From Mycobacterium pseudokansasii (GTDB taxonomy: Bacteria > Actinomycetota > Actinomycetes > Mycobacteriales > Mycobacteriaceae): a stretch of DNA of 64,000 nucleotides. The translations under genes and the position numbers were made by a program. The stretch covers positions 62,001-126,000 of the forward strand of contig NZ_UPHU01000001.1 in NCBI RefSeq assembly GCF_900566075.1, read 5' to 3'. Positions 17,363-26,162 of this stretch are shown piece by piece; position 1 is the stretch's first letter, and every line of letters starts with the position of its first letter. Below the pieces are notes generated by a model that saw only the letters and a list, made by a program, of their open reading frames with translations, was not told where the DNA came from and did no database searches.

Positions 17363-17614
17363 GTGGGCAAGAATACGTCGTTCAGCCTCGATGAGCATTT
17401 CAGCGCGTTCATCGAGGAGGAGATCGCGTCGGGCCGATACCGCTCGGCCAGTGACGTCGTGCGTACTGCTTTGCGATTGCTTGAAGATCGTGAGACCCGG
17501 CTGCGCGCACTGCGCCAGGCACTCATCGCTGGTGAACAAAGTGGCAAGTCAACACAATTCGACTTCGATGATTTCGTGGCGCGCAAGCAGGCTGAGAAAC
17601 CTCGCCACGGGTGA
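17363..17614 (+). CDS. parD: antitoxin ParD
   Basis: An 83-residue type II antitoxin, the same length as and closely similar to M. tuberculosis ParD1 (GKNTSFSLDEHFSAFI, then GRYRSASDVVRTALRLLEDRE). Residues 1-50 form the ribbon-helix-helix DNA-binding domain. The Phe/Asp-rich C-terminus wraps the toxin. The GTG at 17363 is chosen over upstream starts because it matches the homolog and follows a TATCCT box by seven bases. Its stop overlaps the parE start (GTGA). Confidence 0.93.
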   Translation: MGKNTSFSLDEHFSAFIEEEIASGRYRSASDVVRTALRLLEDRETRLRALRQALIAGEQSGKSTQFDFDDFVARKQAEKPRHG

Positions 17615-17907
17615 GCCGGTATGTACTTTCGCCCGCCGCACGCGCGGATCTAGAACAGATCTGGCATTACACCTATGAGACGTGGGATGGCGATCAGGCC
17701 GAGAAGTACGTTCGTGAGATCCAGCGGGCAATCGAACGAGTCGTTGACAATCCGATGACCGGAAGGGCCTGCGACGAGATCCGCCCCGGCTACCGGAAGC
17801 ACCCTGTCGGATCGCACACGCTGTACTACCGGATTGCCGGCGCCGACATGATCGATGTGGTGCGCATACTCCACCAACGGATGGATGTCGACCGCCAACT
17901 CGACTGA
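17611..17907 (+). CDS. parE: toxin ParE (RelE/ParE superfamily)
   Basis: A 98-residue toxin matching M. tuberculosis ParE1 (YVLSPAARADLEQIWHYTYE, then GRACDEIRPGYRK, then SHTLYYRIAG, then VVRILHQRMD). The compact RelE/ParE fold appears intact, with the conserved C-terminal Arg-Ile-Leu-His-Gln-Arg. ParE proteins of this group poison DNA gyrase. The GTG start overlaps the parD stop by four bases, giving the expected coupled translation with antitoxin first. Confidence 0.93.
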   Translation: MSRYVLSPAARADLEQIWHYTYETWDGDQAEKYVREIQRAIERVVDNPMTGRACDEIRPGYRKHPVGSHTLYYRIAGADMIDVVRILHQRMDVDRQLD

Positions 17908-18162
17908 CCTATGCACCGCGGTGCCGAAGCCAAGACGCCGCGGGACTGCCGGTGGACACGGATCGCTCGCAGGAAATCAACCGGACCGTGAGACGAACTG
18001 GGCGGAACCGCGGTACGACGACCGGGAGCGTCGCAGGTCGCGACGGGCGTGAGTTGCCGCTCGTGGCGAGAACCCACATGGGTTTGCTTGTGCTACTACG
18101 AACGAGCAGAGCAGTAGACGGGGTAGAGTCCCGATACTGATTTCAACCATGCGGGACATGCA

Positions 18163-19211
18163 ATGACTGCCACCATCGACCCGGCCGAGTTCTTCGGCGA
18201 CGCGGCCATCCAGGACCCTTACCCGCTGTATGCCCGGCTGCGGTTCAGGGCGGCGTTCATCGCGTCGGAGATTCGGAGTTCTATTTGGCCAGCAGCTGGG
18301 CGGCGATCACCGATGTGGTCAACCGGCCCGAGCTCTTCTCGTCGAATCTGACCGCGACCATGACATTCACCCCCGCGGGTGGCGTCGTCCCATTCCCGAT
18401 GGACGGCGTGGGCGGCCACCGCTAAACGCGTGCCGGGTTTGCAGCCGCTGATCACGCCGGTATTCGAAATCCTCTGGGCCACAGCAGCTTACGACGGCAC
18501 CATCGAGTGGATGGATGCCGTCGCCAACCGGTTGCCGATGAGCGTTGTCGCCGACCTGATCGGTGTCCCCGAGGCCTATGCCGACCAGCTGGCGCGATGG
18601 GGTTATGCCAGCACCCGACTGCTCGACGGGCTGATGTCGGCCGACGAGCTGGCCGCGTCGATGGCCGCGATTAGCGAGTTGAACGCCTACATCACGACAC
18701 GTCTGCGGGAGGCCGCGACCAGCCCGCGTGACGACCTGATCGGCGTGCTGGCGAAAGCGTGCGCTGCCGGCGAGCTCGACGCCTTCACCGCACAGCTGAT
18801 CCTGGTCTCGCTGTTCAGCGCTGGCGGGGAGTCGACGGCATCGCTGCTGGGCACCGCGGTGTCCATTCTGGCCACCGATGCGGCGCTGCAGCGGCGGCTC
18901 CGCGACCAGCCGGATCTGCTCGGTGTCTTCATCGAGGAGACCCTGCGGCTGGAGCCGCCGTTTCGCGCGCACTACCGCCATGTTCTGGGCGACACCGAAC
19001 TCGCGGGTGCCGCGCTGCCGAGGAACTCCCGGGTGCTGCTGCTGTGGAGCGCGGCGAACCGCGATCCCGCTCATTTCGAGGCCCCGGACGAATTCCGGCT
19101 GGACCGTCCGATCAGCAAGGGGCACATGAGCTTCGGCAGAGGCGTCCACTTCTGCCTGGGGGCGCCGCTGGCCCGGCTCGAGGCCGCGACCGTGCTACGG
19201 ATGCTGCTGGA
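18163..19211 (+). pseudogene. cytochrome P450 pseudogene
   Basis: Homology to mycobacterial P450s runs through three frames. MTATIDPAEFFGDAAIQDPY opens frame one. SEFYLASSWAAITDVVNRPE (from about 18265) is in a second frame and ends at a TAA at 18423-18425. The remainder is in a third. The C-helix region (the usual DDPxHxxHR block, about 20 codons) is deleted near 18420. The I-helix SAGGEST, the ExxR motif EETLRLEPP and the heme loop [19 protein letters not shown] are intact. True homology stops near 19211, after LRMLLDH, where the sequence becomes the antisense of the next gene. A functional enzyme is not expected. Confidence 0.85.
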
Positions 19212-19896
19212 CCACGCGAGCCGCGGTTCGGTCGGACCCGGCAACACGAGACTGCTGTGGCGTTGTTCCCAGACCGAGCGACACCATCCGGTTGCGCCGG
19301 TTCCAGTGGAGACGATCAACCCGGACGACGCCTGCCGTTGGGCACGGCCGTCAGACAAGGAGAGCGTATAGCGGGCGGTTTGATGGCTGGCATGGCCGAC
19401 GAAGATCTCGTTGACGGCCAGTAGTTGCTGCCCGTCATCGGTCACGGCCTCGACCATGGTCCGCGGCTCAACATCGGCGCCGCCTTGCCCCGCGGCCCGG
19501 ATCAGCGCACCGGCGTGGCCGGGGGCGTGCGGCACCAGGACCCCGGCGTTGCGATCCGGTTCCGGATTGACGCCGATCACCGGCTGACCATCAAGGTATT
19601 TGGCGGCGTTGGCCACCAGCCCGTCCTGCCCGACCACGATCACGATGTCGCGGGGCTCGAACAGAAATCTGGGCAGATCTGCCCGTTCGACGCGGCCGCG
19701 TCGCCAGTCCGCCGCAATCGCGGCGGCGACGGCGGCCAGGGCCGATTGGGTGCGGGTGTGCCGGATCTCGAGTTCGTCGATGCTGCGCCCGCGGCTGGAC
19801 AGGAAGAACGCCGCCTGCCCGTGGGTACCGTGCCGGGCCAGGGCATCGTCGAGTTCGGTGCGCCGATGCCACCACCGCCCTGGGTGGAAGCGTCAT
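19212..19896 (-). pseudogene. NAD-kinase-like protein, frameshifted and truncated
   Basis: On the minus strand, MTLPPRAVV starts at an ATG overlapping the SPFH stop codon. One extra base then shifts to the frame reading [17 protein letters not shown], which continues through [34 protein letters not shown] and [16 protein letters not shown]. These are hallmarks of the ATP-NAD kinase/diacylglycerol-kinase superfamily. Homology ends at TEPRLAW (about 19212), where the frame enters the antisense of the P450. The C-terminal beta-sandwich is therefore lost. It is the second gene after the SPFH gene. Both the early frameshift and the lost C-terminus argue that it is dead. Confidence 0.8.
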
Positions 19897-20894
19897 TGCC
19901 CACCCGCCCCGAGTCGGGCCAGCACCGGTGCTAGCAGATCCGGCGTCAACACCAAGTGCTCGATCTTGGGCAGGTTGGCCGCCAGTTCCTTGACCGCCAG
20001 GCCCAGCAGGGTGGCCTCGGACAGGTCACGATAGGCGGCCAGCCGCGCGGACTCGGCGGCCGCCTTGGCGTCGCCGACCAGCCGAGTGGCTTGTGCCCTA
20101 GCCTCGGCCAGCTGGACTTCGCGGCGGGCCTGCGCTTGGGTGGCGATCGCGTCGGCTGCCCAAGATTCCTGAGTTTTCAACCGCTCGTTGGCGCCGTCTT
20201 GGGCCACCAGCTCCTCTTCGCGGCGCGCCAGTTCGATCTTGGTTTGGAGTTCGTTCTCGCCGATGGCGCGTTCCCTTTCCACCGCCAGTGCCCGGCGCTC
20301 GAATGTGGCGCGGTCCGCCTCCTGCTGGACCTGTTCGCGGGCCGGGGTCTGCAGGGCGCGTTCCACCTCCGGCTCGGGGCGAATTGCCACCACGCGAACG
20401 CCGATCACCGCGATGCCGGTTTCGGTGAGTCGGGTGTCGGTGGCGAGCCCCTGAGCCATCCGGTCGCGTACCGCGCTGATTCCGTCCACCAGCGCCGTGG
20501 CCAGCATGGTGCGGGCCAGCAGGTCGAGCCCGTGCTGCTGAGCGGATTGGGTGAGCATTCCGGCCACCTGCTCCAGCGGGGCCGCACGCCAGTAGCCGGT
20601 GTTGGTGTCGATGGAAAAATCGATACGTTGGGCGGCCAGCGCCGGGTCGACGATGCGGTAGGTCACGGAGGCCTGGACGGCCACATCCTGGAAATCGGCC
20701 GTCGTGGCGTGGAACAGCAGCGGCAGTTCGCGGTCGTCGAGCGGAATCTCTGACATCGCCGCGGTCAGCGGCAGAAACCAGAACGCCAGTCCGGGCCCGT
20801 CGTGCACGAGCTTTCCTCGGCGCAGCGCCCGGATGTGCGCGGTCGGTTCAACGCGTAGGTGACGTAGCAGTGGATAGTGGTTGATGACGGCCAT
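19893..20894 (-). CDS. SPFH/band 7 domain protein
   Basis: A 333-residue member of the stomatin/prohibitin/flotillin superfamily. The N-terminal SPFH domain (about residues 20-190) includes PLDDRELPLLFHATTADFQD and a following TYRIVDP. A long charged coiled coil spans about residues 190-300 (ERRALAVERERAIGENELQT). It lacks an obvious transmembrane anchor. The ATG at 20894 has an excellent GAAGGAGGT ribosome site; the longer open frame upstream is not used. It is divergent from the Nudix/NrtR-type gene and was followed by a NAD-kinase-like gene now broken. Confidence 0.88.
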   Translation of the reverse strand: MAVINHYPLLRHLRVEPTAHIRALRRGKLVHDGPGLAFWFLPLTAAMSEIPLDDRELPLLFHATTADFQDVAVQASVTYRIVDPALAAQRIDFSIDTNTGYWRAAPLEQVAGMLTQSAQQHGLDLLARTMLATALVDGISAVRDRMAQGLATDTRLTETGIAVIGVRVVAIRPEPEVERALQTPAREQVQQEADRATFERRALAVERERAIGENELQTKIELARREEELVAQDGANERLKTQESWAADAIATQAQARREVQLAEARAQATRLVGDAKAAAESARLAAYRDLSEATLLGLAVKELAANLPKIEHLVLTPDLLAPVLARLGAGGQ

Positions 20895-20913
20895 GGCGGC
20901 CACCTCCTTCGGG

Positions 20914-20934
20914 TTATCGTCTTGGTGACGATAA
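20914..20934. promoter_or_regulatory. 21-bp perfect palindrome, NrtR-type operator
   Basis: TTATCGTC-TTGGT-GACGATAA has perfect 8-bp arms and contains the GT-N7-AC core described for NrtR operators. It lies in the 80-bp region between the SPFH and Nudix/NrtR starts, so one regulator could control both promoters. Confidence 0.7.
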
Positions 20935-20962
20935 GGGGGATGCTTTTCGTCAATCCGACGAT

Positions 20963-20968
20963 TAGTCT
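20963..20968 (+). promoter_or_regulatory. candidate -10, leaderless nrtR-like gene
   Basis: TAGTCT is six bases before the GTG at 20975. Confidence 0.4.
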
Positions 20969-20974
20969 GCTTTG

Positions 20975-21697
20975 GTGCCGCGTTACGAGTTGAACGACTA
21001 TCCACCGGTGGCGGTGACCGTCGACCTCGTGGCATTGACGATCCGTGACGACACGTTGTGTGCGTTGGTGGTGCGCCGCGGGCAACCGCCCTACGCCGGC
21101 CGCTGGGCCTTACCCGGCGGATTCGTTCGCCCCGGCGAGGACCTTGACGAGGCTGCCGCCCGTGAGCTGATGGAGGAGACCGGTGTGCCGGTCGACCGCC
21201 TACACCTGGAACAATTGGCCAGTTATGGTGCACCGCAACGTGATCCGCGTATGCGGGTGATCACGGTCGCGTATTTGGGCCTGGCACCAGACCTTCCGCT
21301 ACCGTCCGCGGGCGGCGATGCTGCCGGCGCACGCTGGGCACCGGTGGCCGAACTGATGACGGCAAGGCTCGCATTCGATCACCGCCAGATCCTGGCCGAC
21401 GGCGTGGAACGGGCACGCGCCAAGCTCGAGTACACACCGCTGGCGACCACGTTCTGTGCGGGTGAGTTCACCGTCGCCGAACTGCGCCGGGTGTACGAGA
21501 TCGTCTGGGGCACCGAGCTGGACAGCCGGAACTTTCACCGCAAGGTCACCGGAACCGAGGGGTTTCTCGTTCCCACCGGGCGAACCACTACCCGTGACGG
21601 AGGCCGTCCGGCGCAGCTGTATCGGCCGGGCGAACTGCGGTTCCTGCACCCCCCGATGACGCGTGCCAGTATCCCTGAACGCGGCGCGGGCGGGTGA
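20975..21697 (+). CDS. Nudix-domain transcription regulator, NrtR-like
   Basis: A 240-residue fusion. Residues about 10-150 form a Nudix fold with box GGFVRPGEDLDEAAARELME followed by ETGV. Residues about 155-235 form a winged helix of the NrtR type (FTVAELRRVYEIVWG, then DSRNFHRKVTGTEGFL). NrtR proteins sense ADP-ribose or related NAD metabolites and repress NAD-pathway genes. The Nudix box retains its acidic residues, so hydrolase activity is not excluded. The divergent operon had an SPFH protein and a NAD-kinase-like enzyme, in keeping with a NAD theme. Confidence 0.85.
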   Translation: MPRYELNDYPPVAVTVDLVALTIRDDTLCALVVRRGQPPYAGRWALPGGFVRPGEDLDEAAARELMEETGVPVDRLHLEQLASYGAPQRDPRMRVITVAYLGLAPDLPLPSAGGDAAGARWAPVAELMTARLAFDHRQILADGVERARAKLEYTPLATTFCAGEFTVAELRRVYEIVWGTELDSRNFHRKVTGTEGFLVPTGRTTTRDGGRPAQLYRPGELRFLHPPMTRASIPERGAGG

Positions 21698-21927
21698 CAA
21701 TCGCGTGGGCGACAGCGAGTCCGGTCGATGACGCGCCGTGACTTCGAATTCAACCGCCGATCGTCCACATTTTCCCGTGGCGCGCGCAATCTCACGCGTG
21801 CCACGGATGCGGGCGGCCCGCATATTGGGCACGCGGTGTCGTATTCGCGCCACGGGAAGGGCTGCCGGTGGACCGGCAAGGCGCCCTGGCCTGTCGTCCA
21901 GGATTGGCGTTTCTTACATGGCGGCAC

Positions 21928-21933
21928 TATTTT
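21928..21933 (+). promoter_or_regulatory. candidate -10 of celA1, leaderless
   Basis: TATTTT lies six bases before the GTG at 21940. Confidence 0.35.
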
Positions 21934-21939
21934 ACTGGC

Positions 21940-22950
21940 GTGATGTCAATAGCAGCTGGTGCTGTCGCTCGGTGGATCACCCCTTTTCTGGCGGTTGCGA
22001 CCGTCGCCGGCCTGGTTTCTGCCGGTTCCGTGCATGTCGGTGCTGCCCCCGAGGTGCGTCTGGTCGATGCGGGAAACCCGCTCGCTGGACAACCCTTCTA
22101 CGTGGACCCGGCGTCGGCGGCCATGGCCGCCGCGCGTAACGCCAATCCGCCGAGTCCGCAGCTGACCGCCGTCGCCAATACCCCGCAGGCGTACTGGCTT
22201 GACCAGGCATTTCCTGCCGGTTCGGTAGGTGCGAGGGTCGCCGGATACACCGGCGCGGCACAGGCTGCCGGCAGCATGCCGATTTTCGCGCTGTATGGGA
22301 TTCCGCATCGCGACTGCGGTAGTTACGCGTCCGGCGGGTTCGCGTCGGGGGCGGACTACCGCCAGTGGATCGACAGCATCGCCTCCGGCCTGGGCGGCTC
22401 GCCTGCGGCGATCATCGTCGAACCCGATGCGCTCGACATGGCCGATTGCCTGTCGGCTGACCAGCGCCAGGAACGCTTCGATCTGATCCGCTATGCAGTG
22501 GACACGCTGACCCGCGATCCGGCCGCGGCCGTCTACGTCGACGGCGGACATTCGCGCTGGTTGAGCGCCGAGGAAATCGCCGCCAGGCTCAACCAGGCCG
22601 GTGTGGGCCACGCACGGGGTTTCAGCCTCAATGTCTCGAACTTCTTCAGCACCGACGAGGAAACCGGTTACGGCGAGGCGGTTTCAGGGATGACGAGCGG
22701 TGCGCACTACGTGATCGACACGTCGCGCAACGGCGCCGGGCCTGCGCCCGACTCCGCGCTGAGCTGGTGCAACCCCGGCGGCCGCGCGTTGGGCACCCCG
22801 CCCACCACGGCTACTGCGGGCGCGCACGCCGACGCCTATCTGTGGATCAAACGTCCCGGCGAATCCGACGGATCGTGCAACGGGGGCCCTTCGGCGGGTC
22901 ACTTCGTGAGTCAGTACGCCATTGATCTGGCCCAAAACGCGGGCCAATAA
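21940..22950 (+). CDS. celA1: secreted endoglucanase, GH6 family
   Basis: A 336-residue glycoside hydrolase family 6 protein matching M. tuberculosis CelA1 (Rv0062), which hydrolyses beta-1,4-glucan. Residues 1-36 are a signal peptide ending near AGSVHVGAAP. Family motifs include NPLAGQPFYVDP, GIPHRDCGSYASGG, the catalytic-acid region IIVEPDALDMADC, VYVDGGHSRW and FSLNVSNFF. The C-terminus LWIKRPGESDGSC carries the usual second disulfide Cys. I start at GTG 21940 because a TATTTT box sits six bases upstream; ATG 21943 is equally possible. There is no carbohydrate-binding module. Confidence 0.92.
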   Translation: MMSIAAGAVARWITPFLAVATVAGLVSAGSVHVGAAPEVRLVDAGNPLAGQPFYVDPASAAMAAARNANPPSPQLTAVANTPQAYWLDQAFPAGSVGARVAGYTGAAQAAGSMPIFALYGIPHRDCGSYASGGFASGADYRQWIDSIASGLGGSPAAIIVEPDALDMADCLSADQRQERFDLIRYAVDTLTRDPAAAVYVDGGHSRWLSAEEIAARLNQAGVGHARGFSLNVSNFFSTDEETGYGEAVSGMTSGAHYVIDTSRNGAGPAPDSALSWCNPGGRALGTPPTTATAGAHADAYLWIKRPGESDGSCNGGPSAGHFVSQYAIDLAQNAGQ

Positions 22951-23187
22951 GACCACCCGGGGCAGCCAGCCGCCACTGCAGGTCAGGTGCGACGGTATGG
23001 CCAAGACAGATCCGCGACGGCGTCGGGTGAGAAACGACCGGCATTTCACCGTTTGACATGGGTGCGGTCGTGGGCCGGGATACGCCGAAGAAGGCGCCCG
23101 TTCAGCAAGCGGTGGTTGGGACGCGCGCAACGAGCGCAACGGGGACCTATCCGTGGGATGGCGTGGACGTTGGATTAGCGTGGCCAG

Positions 23188-24351
23188 GTGCTGGCTACGG
23201 TCGCGGTGGAGAATTACCGTTCGCTGCGCCAGGTGGTGGTTCCCCTGGGTCAACTCACCGTCGTCACCGGTCCCAACGGCAGTGGCAAATCCAACCTGTA
23301 TCGAGCGTTGCGCCTGCTGGCCGATTCGGCCCGCAACGGCGCGGTGGCGGCGCTGGCCCGCGAGGGCGGATTGCGCTCGACGATATGGGCGGGCCCGGCA
23401 GTGATCGGTAAGTCAGTACGCCAGGGGCGTCATCAGACACAGGGGACGGTCCGCACGGAGTCGGTCAGCCTCAAACTGGGCTTTGCCGGTGACGATTTCG
23501 GCTATGCCCTGGACCTCGGGCTGCCCATCGCCACCCGCACGGCGTTCGGGCTCGATCCGGAGGTCAAGGTCGAGGCGCTGTGGGTCGGTCCGGTGTGGCG
23601 CCCCGCCACCGTGACAGCGCAGCGCGGTGGCCCGACCGCGCGGGTGCGTGACGGGGACGGTGGCTGGCACCTGATTGCCGACGTGCTGCGGCCGTTCGAC
23701 TCGATGCTCAGTGAGCTGGCGGATCCGGTGCGAGCACCGGAGTTGATGCGGCTGCGGGAGCGGATGCGCAACTGGCGCTTTTACGATCATCTGCGCACCG
23801 ACGCCGACGCGCCCGCGCGCCAGCCCCGAATCGGCACGCGCACAACGGTATTGGGCCATGATGGCGCAGACCTGGCCGCGGCCTTGCAAACGATTCGCGA
23901 GATCGGCGACGATGAGGCGCTCAGTGAAGCCATCGAGCGCGCGTTTCCGGGTAGCAGTGTCGATATCCGCAACGCCGATGGCCGCTTCGAACTCGTGCTG
24001 CACCAGCCGGGGATGCTGCGGCCACTGGGCGCTGCCGAGTTGTCCGACGGCACCCTGCGATATCTGCTTTGGGCCGCGGCCCTGCTGACACCACGTCCAC
24101 CCCAGCTGCTGGTGCTCAACGAACCCGAGACCAGCTTGCATCCCGAGTTGTTGCCCGCCTTGGCATCGTTGATCGCCACAGCAGCCGAGTACAGCCAAAT
24201 CATCGTCGTCACCCACTCGGAACCCCTTGTCGCGACCCTGCAACGGGCCGCGGACGTGCACACCGTGCGCCTGATCAAAGAACTCGGTGAGACACGCATT
24301 GCGGGCCAGCGCCTGCTCGACCAACCGCCATGGCATTGGCCGCCGCGCTAG
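23188..24351 (+). CDS. AAA (SMC/RecF-like, OLD-type) ATPase
   Basis: A 387-residue single-gene ATPase of the AAA_21 kind. Walker A is GPNGSGKSN at about residues 29-37 after the typical ENYRSLRQVVVPLG. A signature LSDGTLR is at about 283-289, and Walker B LLVLNEPETSLHP is at about 304-316, followed by the H-loop VVTHSEPL. No TOPRIM nuclease domain is visible, unlike OLD nucleases. The GTG start has TAGCGT six bases upstream. There is no UvrD/REase partner nearby, so a defence role cannot be claimed. A terminator-like hairpin follows. Confidence 0.85.
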   Translation: MLATVAVENYRSLRQVVVPLGQLTVVTGPNGSGKSNLYRALRLLADSARNGAVAALAREGGLRSTIWAGPAVIGKSVRQGRHQTQGTVRTESVSLKLGFAGDDFGYALDLGLPIATRTAFGLDPEVKVEALWVGPVWRPATVTAQRGGPTARVRDGDGGWHLIADVLRPFDSMLSELADPVRAPELMRLRERMRNWRFYDHLRTDADAPARQPRIGTRTTVLGHDGADLAAALQTIREIGDDEALSEAIERAFPGSSVDIRNADGRFELVLHQPGMLRPLGAAELSDGTLRYLLWAAALLTPRPPQLLVLNEPETSLHPELLPALASLIATAAEYSQIIVVTHSEPLVATLQRAADVHTVRLIKELGETRIAGQRLLDQPPWHWPPR

Positions 24352-24352
24352 C

Positions 24353-24373
24353 TTCGCTTGGTGAGGGCGAAGT
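24353..24373 (+). terminator. hairpin after AAA ATPase gene
   Basis: CTTCGC and GCGAAG pair across a nine-base loop directly after the stop codon. No U-tract follows, as is usual in mycobacteria. Confidence 0.35.
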
Positions 24374-24396
24374 TCACAATTAGATCAAGTTGCGGT

Positions 24397-26016
24397 TCAG
24401 GCCGCGGTGAGTGCTGCGTTTGTGAATTGATTGAGGTGTCGTTCGAGTTGGCGCCAGGCGATCGCCAGATCGCTGCGTTTGGCGAGATCATCCGTTGGGA
24501 GCCTTGGGTCTAACTCGGCCAGGCCGGGTGCGAGAACACGTCCGTAGACCTTGGTGAACAGCACCGCGACGCGGCGGCCCAGCGGGGTGAGTTGGTAGCG
24601 GTGGTGGCCCGGCAGCCTGACGATGAGCCCCTTGCGTTTGAGCCGGCGCAGGTCATATGTGGCTTGGCGGCTTGTGTAGGAGCAGCCCAGCAAGGTGGTT
24701 ACCGCTCGAACCAGGGCTGGGTTGTCGAACCCGGCGAGCAGATGGGTGAATCCGACGATAGCGGCCAGCACCGCCATCACCCGCGGATCCCCGAACCGCA
24801 GTCCGGGGGCATGTTGACCGTCGATCTGTGAGGGTCGGGTCACCTCGGTGAAGGTGGCCACATCCGGAGCGGGCCGGGCATCGGTGGCTTGTGCGTCGCA
24901 TAGACGCTGGTTGGCATGCTCGCCAACCGCCCGAAGGGCCTTCCAGTTCTCGGCGGTCACCCGCCGACCGATGCCAAAATCGCGGGTGTCGCAGATGACC
25001 GTCTCGGTGCGCAACGCCCGATGCTCCTTGAAGTATTGCTTGATCCGACTCGACTTGTAGTAGCAGCTGATCTGCGGATCCACACCCTTGGTGATCACTT
25101 GGGTGCGCCAGGTGCCCGGCGTGCGCGAGCTGATGCGCCGGTCGAAGATCAGCGACACCTTCTCCGGGCGTCCGATGTCGAGGTGGTCACGGATGAGCTG
25201 TTCGAAAAACGATCGCCCGGCCGCGGGCCGGTCGAACACCCGGGTATCAGAAACCTCGAATTGGCGAAACGCCAGTTCGTAGACGTAGCCCGCACGCAAG
25301 TCATCGCGGGTGAACGGCGATGGCAACAGCTTTTGCCAGCGCCAAAAGAAGCTCTTCACCGCGCCCGACCCCAGTCGGTCGCAGATGCGCTGCAGCGCGG
25401 CGGGGTCCTCGCAGTCGCGGAACCCGTTGTCTAGAGCGGTGTAGCCGATGCCCAGCCGGTCGCATTGCCGTTGCGCCCAGGTGTGCCCGTTGAGCCAGAT
25501 CCACACCGGCCACGGTGCGTAGGCATTGGTCTTCCAAAACGCGCCACCCCAGTCGGGATCCCACAGGTAAAAGTAGAAATGATTAACAAAGCCCATCTGG
25601 CGAGCCCACTCCATGTGCGGATGAGCCACATGCTCTTGGCCCTTGGCCTTCCACGAGCGCCATATCGGGGTCTTTTCCTGCGCGATCCCGATCAACACCA
25701 CCCGCCCCTCGCCGCCCTCCCTTTCGGCTTCCTCGATCAATGGCCGCGCGATCTCCTCCTTGTTCTCGCCCTTGGCGAAGCGGCGCACCGGGATCGCGTT
25801 CGCCTTAGCCCACCGGTGCACCTCGGCGACGTAGGCGTCGCCGATCTTGCCGAACGCCGCCGACGACGGAATTCCAAACCCCTTCTGCCAGTACAGAAAC
25901 TGGCACACCCCGCCCACCGACTGCAGTTTCGGCACATATGCCTGCAAAAAGATCCGGTCCACCGACCGACAGGTGAGCGTCACATGATCGCACAGTAAAG
26001 TTGCATAGTCGGCCAT
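24397..26016 (-). CDS. conserved protein of unknown function with C-terminal winged helix, 539 aa
   Basis: I recognise this as resembling a widely scattered bacterial family without assigned function. The N-terminal 360 residues hold ungapped blocks rich in Trp/Tyr/Phe and acidic residues (IPSSAAFGKIGDAYVAEVHR, then NHFYFYLWDPDWGGAFWKTN, then YTALDNGFRDCEDP, then VSLIFDRRIS, then CDTRDFGIGRR). The C-terminal 120 residues form a winged helix (SYTSRQATYDLRRLKRKGLI) resembling transposon-linked or regulator domains. Several invariant-looking Asp residues could form a nuclease-like site, but no known catalytic signature is present. AAGGAGG precedes the double ATG. A 13-bp perfect hairpin lies about 45 bases upstream. 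Confidence 0.8.
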   Translation of the reverse strand: MADYATLLCDHVTLTCRSVDRIFLQAYVPKLQSVGGVCQFLYWQKGFGIPSSAAFGKIGDAYVAEVHRWAKANAIPVRRFAKGENKEEIARPLIEEAEREGGEGRVVLIGIAQEKTPIWRSWKAKGQEHVAHPHMEWARQMGFVNHFYFYLWDPDWGGAFWKTNAYAPWPVWIWLNGHTWAQRQCDRLGIGYTALDNGFRDCEDPAALQRICDRLGSGAVKSFFWRWQKLLPSPFTRDDLRAGYVYELAFRQFEVSDTRVFDRPAAGRSFFEQLIRDHLDIGRPEKVSLIFDRRISSRTPGTWRTQVITKGVDPQISCYYKSSRIKQYFKEHRALRTETVICDTRDFGIGRRVTAENWKALRAVGEHANQRLCDAQATDARPAPDVATFTEVTRPSQIDGQHAPGLRFGDPRVMAVLAAIVGFTHLLAGFDNPALVRAVTTLLGCSYTSRQATYDLRRLKRKGLIVRLPGHHRYQLTPLGRRVAVLFTKVYGRVLAPGLAELDPRLPTDDLAKRSDLAIAWRQLERHLNQFTNAALTAA

Positions 26017-26059
26017 CATTGCCTCCTTGGTCTGAACAACCCGAGGCTACGACCGACAC

Positions 26060-26089
26060 GAGGGATCTCCGAACACGGAGATCCCTCGT
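26060..26089. repeat. perfect 13-bp inverted repeat upstream of the 539-aa gene
   Basis: CGAGGGATCTCCG-AACA-CGGAGATCCCTCG is a perfect hairpin 45 bp 5' of the minus-strand gene start. It could be an operator, an attenuator, or a recognition hairpin for the encoded protein. Confidence 0.6.
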
Positions 26090-26144
26090 CTCTACCACCA
26101 CACCCGGCCGAATGGCCGAGCCTCAAAACTCACGTATGAGGACA

Positions 26145-26162
26145 CTCGCTACCGCTAGCGAG
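26145..26162 (-). terminator. hairpin overlapping the stop of the Cys-repeat gene
   Basis: CTCGCTA-CCGC-TAGCGAG forms a perfect 7-bp stem that includes the TAG stop at 26155-26157. It is probably a transcript-end or stability hairpin. Confidence 0.35.

Noticed and set aside
23188-26016. AAA ATPase plus 539-aa protein as a two-gene defence system
   Set aside because: The genes are convergent, separated by a terminator-like hairpin, and no nuclease partner or known defence signature is present.
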